A stretch of 64,000 nucleotides of DNA from Candidatus Eremiobacterota bacterium (GCA_031082125.1 JAVHLM010000007.1:38669-102668), one strand, 5' to 3'; positions 43,253-53,163 are shown, counted from the stretch's first letter. Numbers and translations: made by a program. The notes: generated by a model from the letters alone, not told the origin.

Positions 43253-45442
43253 ATGGCAAAAAAAATAGGTCTCTTTGATTCTCTTTTCAAGAAGATCGGT
43301 ATGAAAATCTATGATTTCGACGCTCCTGAGGAGTGCATGAGGGCCCTCGATGACAAGGAGCCGGAGATGAGAATAAAGGCCCTTGAGACAATCGGCACAA
43401 GGCATAGCGAGGCCATAACCGATATCTCCAAGATAGTGAGGATAATGAAGACCGATGAGAATTTCCAGGTCCAGGAAACGGCAATGACCACCCTGGGGGA
43501 TCTCAAGAGGCAGGAGGCCGTGGGCCCCATCATTGATATGCTGCAGTCACAGGACCAATGGATGAGGGTAAAAGCCGCGATGATCCTGGGCCAGATAGGA
43601 GACACATCGGCCCTTGAAGCGATTAAGAAGGCATACCAGAGCGTGAAAGGTGAATATCAGGCCACCATAATGAGGGTAATCACCAAGTTGGAGGCGAAAC
43701 AGCAGGAAGAGAAGGGGGGCGGTGCCCCTCCAAAGCCTGAGCCGGTGCCGGTTCCCGAAGCTCCGCCTTTCAAGCAGGCTCCTTTGCAGGCCGAAACAGC
43801 TCTGCTGAGGAAAGCCGAACCGAAGGCAGCTCCTGAGCCCCAGGCACCTTTTGAGGCGATACTTCAGGAAAGGCAGGCTGTCCGATCTCTCGGACAGGAG
43901 CAGAGAACCTCCTATGCAACGGCTCCCCTGGAAAAGGAATCGTATAGAGAGAAGAGGAGCAAGGATGACAAGCTTCTGGAGAACCTTAGGTTTCAGCTCA
44001 CGAGGGCCAGCGGATCCCAGGCAGACGAGCAGGTCGTGGATTATTATTACAAAGCCCTTTCCAAGGGAGACATGGAGTCAGAGCAGTCGCTCTGCGCCCT
44101 GCTGTGGGCTCCCACGGAGAACATGAGGCTCCAGGCCCTCCAGGCCCTTACAGGCATTGAAAGAAGGCCGCACATCGTGAGGGCCCTTCTTGAAGCACTT
44201 GATGAATGCTCGCTCCAGATGTGCTGGCGGCTTATAGTGGCTCTCTGCAGCGTTGAAGATGTCAAGATAGGGGAGCGCCTTGTTGAGTTTCTCATGGATT
44301 CCGATGAAAAGATCAGGAGATATGCCCAGAACTATTTTCTCCTCTATGGGAGCGCCGATATGATCGAGGTGCTCATGAAGGAATTCGACAAGTGCGATGA
44401 AAGGGTAAAAATCGAAAGGGCTTCCCTCATCGCCCGCATGGATATTGACGATATCAAGCCAGCGCTCCACTACATACTCCAGGATAAAAGCCAGCCCGAG
44501 CGCGTGGTCCTGAGCCTTCTGGACAAGCTGCCACCCCGCCATGAGGATGTCATCGCCTATTCGCTTCCCGAGCTCCTGGCCAGGAAAGAGGAGTCCATCA
44601 TCGATGCCCTGCAGAGAAAAATAAGGACCAAGAGCAACCTTCTTCTCCTTGAATACCTCAGGCAGAACCTGGCCTCGCCGTCAGAGGTGATGAGAGGGCG
44701 GGCAGCAACGCTCCTGGGGTATCTTGATGACGCCTCTTCTGCCCCTGTTATAGCGAAGCTTCTCCAGGACAAGGCGGACTTTGTGAGGGTAAGGGCCGCC
44801 AGGGCACTTCTCTCACTGAAAGCTCTGGATTACCACAAGGTGCTCTTCATGCTGGCCAGGAAGGATCCAAACCTCAGGAACAGGCTTGAGTTCGTGCAGA
44901 TCATCGACCAGATGTACCAGGAGAAAGCGCTCCCCGTATTCCTTGAGCTCATCTCCGATGAGTCGATTGAAATGCGATGCCTGGTTCTGGAGTGCCTGGG
45001 GAAAAAGGAATGGGGTGCCTCAGAAAAGGAGCGCCTGATAGAGATCGCTCAGCCATTGCTGCTGGAAGGCGACCTGAGGGTGGTATTTTATGGTATCGCT
45101 CTGCTGGCAAGGCTGGGATCGAGAAAATTCGCCGTTGACAAGCAGAGAATTCTCACGGTGCTCTGGACCATCGTGAAGGAGCCCCGCAACCCCCCGAAAA
45201 TCAGGAAGGAAGCCCTCTTTGCGCTCTTTTACGTGAGCAAGGAGGATACCAAGGAAGTGCTGAAAAGCATCGTGAAGAAGGACCCTGACGATGACCTGAG
45301 AATCCAGGCTGTCAACTATCTGGGGAGTTACACCGGCAAGGATGTTGAGGACGCTCTGAGCCAGGCCTGCCGTGCACAGAACAGGAGCCTGGCAAAGGCC
45401 GCCGGCGAGAGCCTTGAAAAAATAAGGACGGCAGCGCCCTGA
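43253..45442 (+). CDS. HEAT-repeat scaffold protein
   Basis: 729 residues. Residues 20-150 and 240-725 are helix-turn-helix HEAT units (PEMRIKALETIGTRHSEAITDI, MRVKAAMILGQIGDTSALEAI, VRVRAARALLSLKAL, RIQAVNYLGSYTGKDVEDAL). A Pro/Glu/Ala-rich, disordered-looking linker (about 155-235) separates them. No signal peptide. Such solenoids hold protein complexes; the context, between a cNMP-binding protein and pilus genes, suggests a cytosolic regulator or scaffold of that machinery, which is inference. ATG follows GGGAGGATTATA. Confidence 0.85.
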   Translation: MAKKIGLFDSLFKKIGMKIYDFDAPEECMRALDDKEPEMRIKALETIGTRHSEAITDISKIVRIMKTDENFQVQETAMTTLGDLKRQEAVGPIIDMLQSQDQWMRVKAAMILGQIGDTSALEAIKKAYQSVKGEYQATIMRVITKLEAKQQEEKGGGAPPKPEPVPVPEAPPFKQAPLQAETALLRKAEPKAAPEPQAPFEAILQERQAVRSLGQEQRTSYATAPLEKESYREKRSKDDKLLENLRFQLTRASGSQADEQVVDYYYKALSKGDMESEQSLCALLWAPTENMRLQALQALTGIERRPHIVRALLEALDECSLQMCWRLIVALCSVEDVKIGERLVEFLMDSDEKIRRYAQNYFLLYGSADMIEVLMKEFDKCDERVKIERASLIARMDIDDIKPALHYILQDKSQPERVVLSLLDKLPPRHEDVIAYSLPELLARKEESIIDALQRKIRTKSNLLLLEYLRQNLASPSEVMRGRAATLLGYLDDASSAPVIAKLLQDKADFVRVRAARALLSLKALDYHKVLFMLARKDPNLRNRLEFVQIIDQMYQEKALPVFLELISDESIEMRCLVLECLGKKEWGASEKERLIEIAQPLLLEGDLRVVFYGIALLARLGSRKFAVDKQRILTVLWTIVKEPRNPPKIRKEALFALFYVSKEDTKEVLKSIVKKDPDDDLRIQAVNYLGSYTGKDVEDALSQACRAQNRSLAKAAGESLEKIRTAAP

Positions 45443-45466
45443 CAGGAAGCAGTTCCCGATTTCCCC

Positions 45467-45496
45467 TTAACAATTGAAAATTTGGCGTGATATAAC
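45467..45496 (+). promoter_or_regulatory. Promoter of the pilin-GspF run with an overlapping palindrome
   Basis: TTAACA and TATAAC with an 18-base spacer. The perfect palindrome CCATATATGG (45496-45505) overlaps the start of transcription, and eight T follow (45507-45514). A longer ORF begins inside this promoter at 45474, which supports the later start at 45561. Confidence 0.5.
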
Positions 45497-45560
45497 CATA
45501 TATGGATTTTTTTTGCCTTACAGTGCACAGCCGGGCATTCAGTTTATTGGAGGGAAAACA

Positions 45561-47069
45561 ATGAACAGGAAGTCTTGCCGGAAAGGCATGGTGCTGGCTC
45601 TTGTTCTTGTCATCTCAGTGATAGTCTTTCTCCTGGGCGTCTCAATAGCGGGACTTGTCACCATGGAAGGCCGTGCCTCCCTGAAAAGAAGCAATGAGAT
45701 AGTGACAAGGCAGACCGCCCTGGCGGCCATTAAATATGGCCAGAACCTTCTCACCATCGACTGGAACCATCCAAGCCTCGCCGCCGGGAGCAAGATTTTT
45801 GAAGGGGCTTATTACAGTGAGAATGACTGCTACTATGATCTTTCGGTAAAGAGCCACACCAATGATGAATGCGTCTTCATAGCCCAGGCCTATTTCAAGG
45901 AGTCCAGGGAAGGTGCGAAAAGGCTGTGGGCGAGAGGCGTCGAGGCTGCTTACAGCAGGGCGGCCTTTACTTACGCCCTTATGGGGATCGGCACGCCGAA
46001 ATGTGTCCTGAAGAGCTCAGGCTATTATGACGCATACGGCTATTATTATCCCCCCACCTATGAATATGTCTATCCCAGGAGCCTCGATATCAACGGGGCT
46101 TCCATTGACGGGAAAATAGGCACCGCCCAGAAACAAGGGGAGATAGTGGTAAATGCAAAGCCCATTGAAGAGAAAGTGCCTATCTTCCACCCCGGGAGGC
46201 CGCCGGCTCATCATCCTCCCACGGTGGAACCGTCTCCCGGTTCTGAAGAACCACCCGGACAGGAGGGCTATTATGAGGAAGAGACCAGGACCAAGGAGCT
46301 GAAGGTCTCAATCCAGCACGACGCCCTTCTCACCGTGACGGAACAGCCCGATTTTGTCAAGCTGGAGCGCAAGGACACTCCCATAGAGTTTCCTTTCAAC
46401 GTGCCGGATCCCTATTTCCCCTATAATGGATCGAAGGAGGATTATGACCTCAGCTCCGAAGCGACAGCAAATCCCGGGAGCTATCACAGTCTGGATGCCG
46501 TAATAGGCGGCGACACCACCGAAGTGGGCGGTGAAGGCACCTATTGCATAAAGAACTGCAGGATCACCGGCAACGGCGACGGCAAAGTGGTATTTAAAAA
46601 GGGCACCTATTACATAGAAAACCTGGAAATCAGCGGCAGCGGCGTCATTGGTTTTACAAGCGGCACCTATTACATAAAGAATCTCAAGGTAAACGGCGAT
46701 GATCGCTCGAGCAGAGCCGACAAGCTCACCTTAAAGGTGTACGTGGTAGACAATAAGCCGGCTAACCTCTATGTGACGGAGAGCGCAGTGATAAAGAATG
46801 CAGCGGTAAATCCCCCGGAGGTAAAGGAGGAGCCGAATCCCCAGGACTTTTTCATCTTTGCGACAAGCCAGTGCAAGACCAATGAGCTCGCTTATTCCCT
46901 GGGGTATTTCGCTTACTGGAACAAAAATAACTCTGTCACGGTGAACAACTGTTCCGTTGACGGGACTATAGCGGCTGACTCCCTCAAGGTGGAAGGCGAA
47001 GGCAGATTTTCCTGCCACAAGGAGATAATAGGAGATCAGGTCATGCTTACGAAATGGGAGGAATTATAG
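45561..47069 (+). CDS. Large PilX-like minor pilin
   Basis: 502 residues from ATG 45561 (GGAGGGAAAACA upstream). The N-terminal KGMVLALVLVISVIVFLLGVSIAGLVTMEGRA looks like the hydrophobic stem of PilX/minor pilins, though without the classic Gly-Phe-Thr-Leu-x-Glu cleavage site. The rest (about 440 residues) is unusually large for a pilin and rich in Tyr/Gly strand repeats, with GTYYIENLEISGSG and GTYYIKNLKVNGD, so a beta-helix or beta-solenoid tip domain is likely. It may cap the pilus or bind surfaces. It shares a transcript with gspF and the two pilins downstream. Confidence 0.7.
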   Translation: MNRKSCRKGMVLALVLVISVIVFLLGVSIAGLVTMEGRASLKRSNEIVTRQTALAAIKYGQNLLTIDWNHPSLAAGSKIFEGAYYSENDCYYDLSVKSHTNDECVFIAQAYFKESREGAKRLWARGVEAAYSRAAFTYALMGIGTPKCVLKSSGYYDAYGYYYPPTYEYVYPRSLDINGASIDGKIGTAQKQGEIVVNAKPIEEKVPIFHPGRPPAHHPPTVEPSPGSEEPPGQEGYYEEETRTKELKVSIQHDALLTVTEQPDFVKLERKDTPIEFPFNVPDPYFPYNGSKEDYDLSSEATANPGSYHSLDAVIGGDTTEVGGEGTYCIKNCRITGNGDGKVVFKKGTYYIENLEISGSGVIGFTSGTYYIKNLKVNGDDRSSRADKLTLKVYVVDNKPANLYVTESAVIKNAAVNPPEVKEEPNPQDFFIFATSQCKTNELAYSLGYFAYWNKNNSVTVNNCSVDGTIAADSLKVEGEGRFSCHKEIIGDQVMLTKWEEL

Positions 47070-47081
47070 AAGGGGTTCTTA

Positions 47082-48317
47082 ATGGTAAATGGAAGAGCAA
47101 AAAGCGCCCCGGGACAAGGCAAGGCATACTCTTACAAGATAAAGGATGAGAAGGGAAAGCTGATTAAGGGCGAGCTTCATGCCCAGTCCCTCAACGAGGC
47201 TATACGCTTACTGGAGAAGAGCTCCTGCAGCATCTTATACCTTGAAAAGATTCCTACCCTGCCACCACACCTCTCCAGGGAATTTACCGTAGAGGAGGTG
47301 ATGCATTTTTTCAGGGAGCTTTCGGTGATGCTGGGATGCGGGATATCTCTTCAGAAAGCCCTCGCGATTCTCACGGAGCATCAGAGCACCACCCGTGATT
47401 TCTTCCTGGAGCTCGCAGCCTCCATCAGCAGGGGAAACAGCTTCTCCGACTCCATGAAGGCCTGTGCCGACGTGTTTTCACGTTATCATGTGAGCCTTGT
47501 AAGGGCGGGCGAGGCAGGGGGATTCCTGGATAAAAGCCTTGAAACCCTCACCTCCGTCATCGAGAAGGAGATAGCCCTGAGAAAGCAGATGCAGGCAGCC
47601 CTCACCTATCCTTTCATGATCTTTTTTTTCGGGATTGCCATCACCCTTGGTGCCTTTTATTTCGTATTTCCCTACCTCAAGATTCTCGTCAGCGACCTGG
47701 GAGTGAAGCTCCCTTTCTCCTCAAAGATAATCATGACCATCACAGACTGGATCGGAAGGCCCTATGTGGCTCTTCCCCTCATCGGGGCCATCATCTATGG
47801 CATCGTGGTGGCAAGGAAAGCTTTCTTATATAATGTCTCCGGGAGCGTTGAGAGGGAAAAACTGCTGCTTTCAGTTCCCGTCATCAGCGAGATAGTAAAG
47901 AAAGCCATCATCATAAGGACCTTCAGCGTGATGGAAGCACTGCTCAATTCGGGGGTGAATATAATCCATACGCTTGAGCATGCCGCCGACGGGAGCGGGA
48001 GCATCGTTGTGGAGGATGTCTTTCTGGCCGTGGCAGATAGGGTGAAGTATGGCGAGGGCCTGTCAAAAAGCTTTGCGGAGTACCCCAGCCTTTTCCCGCG
48101 GGCTGTGGTGAACATGGTGGCCGCAGGCGAGGAGAGTGGCGAGCTCCCTGAGATGCTCAGGAAAATAGTGAGCCTCTACAGTGTCGAGCTCACTTCGGCC
48201 ATCGAGAGCTTCATGAAGCTCCTGGAGCCGCTTGCCATCCTGTCAATGGGAATATTTATCGGGGCCATCATCCTCTCATTCTTTGTCCCGGTATATATGT
48301 CACTCAGCAGGATATGA
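47082..48317 (+). CDS. Type II secretion / pilus inner-membrane platform protein (GspF/PilC)
   Basis: 411 residues. Two GspF domains (residues 65-190 and 270-405) with the repeated features FFRELSVMLGCGISLQKALAIL and FSVMEALLNSGVNIIHTLEHAADG, and VSLVRAGEAGGFLDKSLETL / VNMVAAGEESGELPEMLRKIV. Three membrane helices are visible. It is the platform on which the pilus or pseudopilus assembles. The N-terminal 60 residues are a soluble segment. No matching ATPase, secretin or prepilin peptidase is in the window, so the system is completed elsewhere. Confidence 0.93.
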   Translation: MVNGRAKSAPGQGKAYSYKIKDEKGKLIKGELHAQSLNEAIRLLEKSSCSILYLEKIPTLPPHLSREFTVEEVMHFFRELSVMLGCGISLQKALAILTEHQSTTRDFFLELAASISRGNSFSDSMKACADVFSRYHVSLVRAGEAGGFLDKSLETLTSVIEKEIALRKQMQAALTYPFMIFFFGIAITLGAFYFVFPYLKILVSDLGVKLPFSSKIIMTITDWIGRPYVALPLIGAIIYGIVVARKAFLYNVSGSVEREKLLLSVPVISEIVKKAIIIRTFSVMEALLNSGVNIIHTLEHAADGSGSIVVEDVFLAVADRVKYGEGLSKSFAEYPSLFPRAVVNMVAAGEESGELPEMLRKIVSLYSVELTSAIESFMKLLEPLAILSMGIFIGAIILSFFVPVYMSLSRI

Positions 48318-48373
48318 AGGAGAGCGCCATGGTATAATGAGGAGAGAGCCTTCGGGCAGAGGAGAGAGCCTGG

Positions 48374-48904
48374 ATGAGAAGAGCCGGCAAGAAAGGCATA
48401 AGTCTCCTTGAAATCATAATAGCCATGGGAATCCTGGCATTTATGATATTTTCAATCGGCGTGCTTATCCCCCTTTCACAGACCCGTTCCTTTAACTACA
48501 GCAACAGGGAGACGGCCCTCTCCCTTGCCGAGAACATGCTGGAGAAGATCAAGGCTCTCAACTTTTCGGATATTGTCAACGATGCCACCTATGACGGGGA
48601 GCTGGGCATGGATCCTGCCAACAAGGGAACTTATTACCAGTACCCGCCGGCACCTTATCCTTCCACATCGGTTGATATCTATTATCCCGGCCCCCAGTCA
48701 AGCGGGGTGCTCTGCCATACCATAAGATACTATCTCAAAGTGAATTCCTGTTTCGATACCGATGCAAACGGGATCCCTCTTGAAACGCTGAAAAAGGTGA
48801 CTGTCAAGGTGACCTGGAACCAGCCCGCCTTCTCGGGAGGGAGCGAGGGCGGGAAGCTGCAGAATCGTTCCATAACGCTTTCCTCAAAGGTGCTGGAGAG
48901 ATGA
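48374..48904 (+). CDS. Minor pilin, PilV/GspI type
   Basis: 176 residues. Prepilin signal KKGISLLEIIIAMGILAFMIFSIG with the cleavage motif G-I-S-L-L-E (Glu at +5). The rest is a small globular domain. It is expected to be cut by prepilin peptidase and to form part of the tip complex. Its stop overlaps the next gene by four bases (ATGA), which indicates coupled translation with the PilW-type pilin. Confidence 0.85.
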   Translation: MRRAGKKGISLLEIIIAMGILAFMIFSIGVLIPLSQTRSFNYSNRETALSLAENMLEKIKALNFSDIVNDATYDGELGMDPANKGTYYQYPPAPYPSTSVDIYYPGPQSSGVLCHTIRYYLKVNSCFDTDANGIPLETLKKVTVKVTWNQPAFSGGSEGGKLQNRSITLSSKVLER

Positions 48905-49617
48905 AAAAGGCTTCTGTCAGAATGAAATCCGGGGGCATTTCCTTTGTTGAGCTCCTGATAGGGATGACGCTCATGGCGATCCTCATGGCCCTCTGTGCCA
49001 GGCTCTTCACCTCCTCATGGCAGAGATATCATGTGATAAACATTATACAGGAGGTGAAACTGAGCGGCATAAGGGGCATCGAACGCTTCTCCAGGGATTT
49101 CAACGAGACTTCGATGACCTATATTTTTTCAAAGGAGAACGCCCAGGGCCTCATCACCTATATCTATTTCCCCTCGCGCCGCCAGGTGAACGGGACTTTT
49201 GACGAGAGCGGGGCCCCATCACCCTCTGTCTGGAAGACATGGATTCTCTACTACCTCATTGCCGAGAAATCGGTCTCTCCAGGAAGCGCCGGCGAGACCT
49301 ATGACAGAAAGCCTCTTTACTGCCTCGTGAGAAAGGTGAAGGACCTGGTGCCCAAGGGGGGGACCGACATCTCCCTTGATGCGGATGCAGAGGTGATCCC
49401 CGAGCTCTCGACACTTCGTCCGGTGAAAGTGGATCCAGCCACGGGGGTGACGAGAGCAGGGGAGGTCTGTGCGAGGGGTGTCACTTTTTTCGGGATGGAA
49501 CAAGAGTCGAACGGTGCCCAGGATACCTACCGGGCTGTCCTGGAGACCTGGGGAGGCTACCTGGGAAAGCCCTGCAGCGCCAAGGCTGAGAGGGTGTACC
49601 TGCTGCGAAACCTCTAG
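48901..49617 (+). CDS. Minor pilin, PilW/GspJ type
   Basis: 238 residues. Prepilin signal SGGISFVELLIGMTLMAILMALCARLF (cleavage after Gly, Glu at +5), then a GspJ-like globular part with the QRYHVINIIQEVKLSGIRGIERFSRDFNETS segment that follows the stem helix in such pilins. It overlaps the upstream pilin and, at its end, the convergent glycosyltransferase by four bases. Confidence 0.85.
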   Translation: MKKASVRMKSGGISFVELLIGMTLMAILMALCARLFTSSWQRYHVINIIQEVKLSGIRGIERFSRDFNETSMTYIFSKENAQGLITYIYFPSRRQVNGTFDESGAPSPSVWKTWILYYLIAEKSVSPGSAGETYDRKPLYCLVRKVKDLVPKGGTDISLDADAEVIPELSTLRPVKVDPATGVTRAGEVCARGVTFFGMEQESNGAQDTYRAVLETWGGYLGKPCSAKAERVYLLRNL

Positions 49618-50891
49618 GTAATAGACGTGGCCGGCTTTTTTTCATCATGGGGCCTGGCCCGGTATTTCTTCTTCCTGTATGAGGGGGCTCTCCCCAGGCT
49701 GAGCCTCTCATACTCGCTCTGGAAGAGCCTCATGGTGCTCATTATATCAAGGTTCGCAAAGGCAAATTCCCTGTTCGCCTGCCCTATCCGGCGCCTGAGC
49801 TCTTCATCGGACGCAAGCTCCATCAGGCAGGCCACCATCTTTTCCACGTCTTTTGTGGGCACAAGGAAGCCGTTATGCCCATCGATGATTGTTTCGGTCG
49901 GCGCCTTGGTGTCAAAGCCGACTATGGGATTCCCGTAGGCCGAGGCGGCATAGTTGGATAGATTTCCCCCCTCTATAAGATAGGTGCGGAGATAAATATC
50001 AGTGAGAGAGTAAAAATAATTGAGATCCCTCCGGTAGCCGGGGAGGATGATGGTATCGGAAAGGCCCCGCTCACAGACCAGAGACCTGAACGTGTTCATC
50101 TCCCATCCCTCGCCCAGAATAAAAAGCTTCATCGCCGGGTAGTGCACCTTGAGGCGCTCGGCAACATCAATGGCATATTTATGCCCCTTTTCAGGGACAA
50201 ACCTCCCGATGGAGAGAAGGATGGGGAAGGCTCCCTGGAGGCCGAACTCCTTCACCAGGGGGTTCTCATCCCGCTTTACAGGCCTGATATCATTGAGATC
50301 AACAACTCCCTTGAAGTAGATGATTTTCTCAGGGGACACACCGGAATATTTGATGAGCTCCTCAGCGGAGATGTTGGTGAAGAAGCTGGAGACGCAGTTT
50401 TTCAGGAGCCTGTAGGCCAGGAAGCTCCATGAGGCAGTCTTGAGAGTCTGGGACCTCATCTGGGGTATCTGGCATATCACGGGGATGTTTAAGAACCTGC
50501 CCACAATTGAGCCCGTGATGAACGAGTAATGAAGATGGGTGTGGATTACCTCGATGCGCTCTTTTACCGCGAGCCTGCAGAGACTTTTTATCAGGGTGAG
50601 GCAATAGGGAATATAGCCGTAACGGGCAATTGACCTGAAGAACGGGTTGTCGCTCAGGGTGGGACTTGAGAGAATGGACTTGGAGATCTTCTTGGGAAGG
50701 CCGATGTAAGTAACTTTTGTGCCCAGTGAGGTGAGCTCTTCAATGTACACGCGCTGATGGCTCTCCAGGAGGTAGCAGAGCTTCATTTCGAACTTTTCTC
50801 TGGGCATGAGGCGGGAGATCTCTTTGACCCATTCCTCGACACCTCCGCCCTTGAGAATATCGATGAGGTGCAGGACTCTGATTCTGCGCAT
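49614..50891 (-). CDS. Glycosyltransferase family 4 (GT-B fold)
   Basis: 425 residues. N-terminal HLIDILKGGGVEEWVKEISRLM, the donor-site ILLSIGRFVPEKGHKYAIDVAERL, FILGEGWEMN, IILPGYRRDLNYFYSLTDIYLRT, and the EX7E-like GGNLSNYAASAYGNPIVGFDTKAPTE; the usual ESFG is replaced by EGGN. It transfers a sugar from a nucleotide-sugar donor. Which glycan it builds is unknown; the flippase at 7.5-9 kb is far away. ATG is preceded by ACAGGAAAAAAT. Confidence 0.88.
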   Translation of the reverse strand: MRRIRVLHLIDILKGGGVEEWVKEISRLMPREKFEMKLCYLLESHQRVYIEELTSLGTKVTYIGLPKKISKSILSSPTLSDNPFFRSIARYGYIPYCLTLIKSLCRLAVKERIEVIHTHLHYSFITGSIVGRFLNIPVICQIPQMRSQTLKTASWSFLAYRLLKNCVSSFFTNISAEELIKYSGVSPEKIIYFKGVVDLNDIRPVKRDENPLVKEFGLQGAFPILLSIGRFVPEKGHKYAIDVAERLKVHYPAMKLFILGEGWEMNTFRSLVCERGLSDTIILPGYRRDLNYFYSLTDIYLRTYLIEGGNLSNYAASAYGNPIVGFDTKAPTETIIDGHNGFLVPTKDVEKMVACLMELASDEELRRRIGQANREFAFANLDIMSTMRLFQSEYERLSLGRAPSYRKKKYRARPHDEKKPATSIT

Positions 50892-50901
50892 TTTTTCCTG
50901 T

Positions 50902-51993
50902 CTATTTTGTTTCCAATTCCTTCAGCAGGGTATCAACAGTATTCGTGAGCGAAGTGTCGAGCTCCTTGGCTTTTTTCAGGTCTGCCTTGGCCCGCTCGGC
51001 ATCGTTCATCTGCTTGAGGACAGAGCCGCGCCTGAAATAGTTCTTGGCGTCGTCAGGCTTCAATTCTATCGCCTTTGAATAGTCTCCCACGGCCTGGGAA
51101 TACTCCTTGTTCGTTTCATAAAGGCTGCCCCTGCTCACATAGGCATTCAGGTGCTTCGGGTTGATCTTGATGGCGGCTGAATACTCGGCAAGGGCAAAGC
51201 GGTAGTTGCCCTTCTGGTCGTATCCCTGTGCTCTCTCGTAATGAATGTCGGCATCCTTGCTCGTGATGGTGGGGACGCCGCTGTTGCCGGTGAGGTCAGG
51301 GGGTGCAAGCTGGGTCGCCTGGGGTGTCGGAGGGGCCGACGGCGCCGTTGAGGGCTTCACTGAAGCCGCAGGGGACTTTGCTGCCTCGGGGGTCACCTTC
51401 GCCACCACTGTCGCCTCCCTGTGCTTCACATCCTCGAAGTACTTGTTGATATTTTCCCTTATATTCTTATCGGGCTTCAGGGAGAGAACGGTCTTTGCCT
51501 CGCGGTGAGCATTTGATTTCCTGGACCAGGCGTTTTCCTCGACCTGCACATAGGAGAGGAAAAGATAATAATGGGCCTCGAGGTTGCCCGGTGTCTTCTT
51601 TGTCAGTGCATTGAACTCTCCAATTGCCTTGTCATAATCCATGGCATTGTAATACTTGAGTCCTTTGGCATAATCACCGTCTTTCCTGGTGCCTTCCGCA
51701 GGCGAAGCCGATGGAGAAGGCAGGGCAGGGGAAGGTGATGAGGGAGTCTCCAGCGGAGAAGAAGTCACTGAAGGCAGGGCAGTGGGGGTGGCTGCAGGGC
51801 TTTCGAGCGTCGCAGCGGGTGAGGAACTTGAGGCAGGAAAGGGGAAAGGGAGGCTCGGCACAGGGGCGCCGCTCTGGTGGGCCATGGGCCCCTTCGTCGG
51901 AGTGACAGTCTGCTTTTTGTTTTTGAAATGGATGATAATGACGAATAACTCGATGATTACAAGCAGCACGATGAGAATCTTCAGATACTTCAT
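50902..51993 (-). CDS. Membrane-anchored TPR protein
   Basis: 363 residues from ATG 51993 (AAGGGGAAG upstream). One N-terminal membrane helix (YLKILIVLLVIIELFVIIIHF), a long Pro/Ser/Ala-rich linker, a TPR pair (DYAKGLKYYNAMDYDKAIGEFNALTKK, residues about 100-160), a second Pro/Ala linker and three TPRs (YERAQGYDQKGNYRFALAEYSAAIKINP and on). It probably scaffolds a complex on the outer face of the membrane. It lies just upstream of the glycosyltransferase on the same strand, so they may be cotranscribed. Confidence 0.8.
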   Translation of the reverse strand: MKYLKILIVLLVIIELFVIIIHFKNKKQTVTPTKGPMAHQSGAPVPSLPFPFPASSSSPAATLESPAATPTALPSVTSSPLETPSSPSPALPSPSASPAEGTRKDGDYAKGLKYYNAMDYDKAIGEFNALTKKTPGNLEAHYYLFLSYVQVEENAWSRKSNAHREAKTVLSLKPDKNIRENINKYFEDVKHREATVVAKVTPEAAKSPAASVKPSTAPSAPPTPQATQLAPPDLTGNSGVPTITSKDADIHYERAQGYDQKGNYRFALAEYSAAIKINPKHLNAYVSRGSLYETNKEYSQAVGDYSKAIELKPDDAKNYFRRGSVLKQMNDAERAKADLKKAKELDTSLTNTVDTLLKELETK

Positions 51994-52149
51994 GATGAAT
52001 CTTCCCCTTTTCTGCGCTCTCAACCGCAGTCAGCGCAAGCTCGCTCTCCCTTCATGAGTCGCAGTATCAGGCATAATATTCTGGGTTGAGATAAAAAGTT
52101 CCTACCGGTTTTACCCTGCTGCAGGTGCCCCTCAGGGAGCCCGGATAAT

Positions 52150-53163
52150 TTACTGTTTTTTTTCAGGTATCCTGTCATGAGATGGTCTCTCCGGCGGGCT
52201 GTCACTGTAAAGTTCGGAGCTCACGCGCTTGATTTTCCTGATCCTGGCCTTTCTCGTCAGTTCAAGAAAGTCGTGCTGAATGAGATACCTGAGGAAATCT
52301 GAAGAGAACTGGTTATCTTCAGCAAAAAGGTCTTCCACCTCGATGCGGCCGGTCTTGATACCCTCAATGAACTCCTCACTGTTCGCCGTGATGAGAACAG
52401 ATGTTGTCTTCTCCACTTTGCGGCCGCTCTTGTATATTACGGAAATCCCGATGAGCACAATGAAGGCGATAACCATCCAGAACATCTTTTCGTCCATCTC
52501 GAAATGGAAGCACTCGAGGGAGAGCTTCACTCCGATGAAAAATATGATCTGATAGGCAATATCGTCAAGTCCGGGGTATTTTTCCAAGAGCTTTATGAAC
52601 ACCATGGCGACAAAACGCATCGCGAGAATGCCTACTATACCCCCCAGTATGATGACGCTCACCTTGGGGGTCATTGCCACGGCAGTGGTGATGCTGTCTA
52701 TTGAGAAAACTATGTCAGTGAGCTCTACCAGCAGCACTACCTTCCAGAATGATGCGGTTAAAGGCTTTTTTGAATTATTTTCCTTTGAAATATTGCTATA
52801 ATGAGGAAACATGTTTTTGAAGGCGAGATATATGAGGTACAGTCCTCCAATAAGCTTGATTTCCCTGATCTGGATGAGCTGTGCAGCCAGTATTACTGCG
52901 ATTATTCTGAAGATGATGGCACCCCATACCCCAAGGGTGAGAGCATGGCGCTGCCTGTTCCTGGGGAGCTGCCTGACGAGGGCGGCGAGCACGAGGGCGT
53001 TGTCAACGGAGAGAAGCCCTTCAAGAATTATAAGCGTCGCAATGGTAAGAGCATCATAGGGCGTATAGGTGGCGATTTCATGCAATATCTGGCTCATATT
53101 GCCCGTGCTTTTCTGGTATCCTTCAATGATTCTGGTCTTCTGTTTTCTGCTTTCCCTCTCCAT
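52150..53163 (-). CDS. TerC family integral membrane protein
   Basis: 337 residues from ATG 53163, or 315 from ATG 53097, which fits the family N-terminus better. About seven membrane helices. Conserved acid motifs LEGLLSVDNALVLAALV and ELTDIVFSIDSITTAVAMT are intact. TerC/Alx/MeeF proteins export manganese or maintain metal homeostasis at the membrane. The C-terminal 95 residues are a cytosolic tail, longer than usual. I do not see a yybP-ykoY manganese riboswitch upstream. Confidence 0.88.
   Translation of the reverse strand: MERESRKQKTRIIEGYQKSTGNMSQILHEIATYTPYDALTIATLIILEGLLSVDNALVLAALVRQLPRNRQRHALTLGVWGAIIFRIIAVILAAQLIQIREIKLIGGLYLIYLAFKNMFPHYSNISKENNSKKPLTASFWKVVLLVELTDIVFSIDSITTAVAMTPKVSVIILGGIVGILAMRFVAMVFIKLLEKYPGLDDIAYQIIFFIGVKLSLECFHFEMDEKMFWMVIAFIVLIGISVIYKSGRKVEKTTSVLITANSEEFIEGIKTGRIEVEDLFAEDNQFSSDFLRYLIQHDFLELTRKARIRKIKRVSSELYSDSPPERPSHDRIPEKKQ

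Noticed and set aside
52024..52149. yybP-ykoY manganese riboswitch near terC
   Set aside because: The gap lies after terC, not before it, and lacks the conserved loops.
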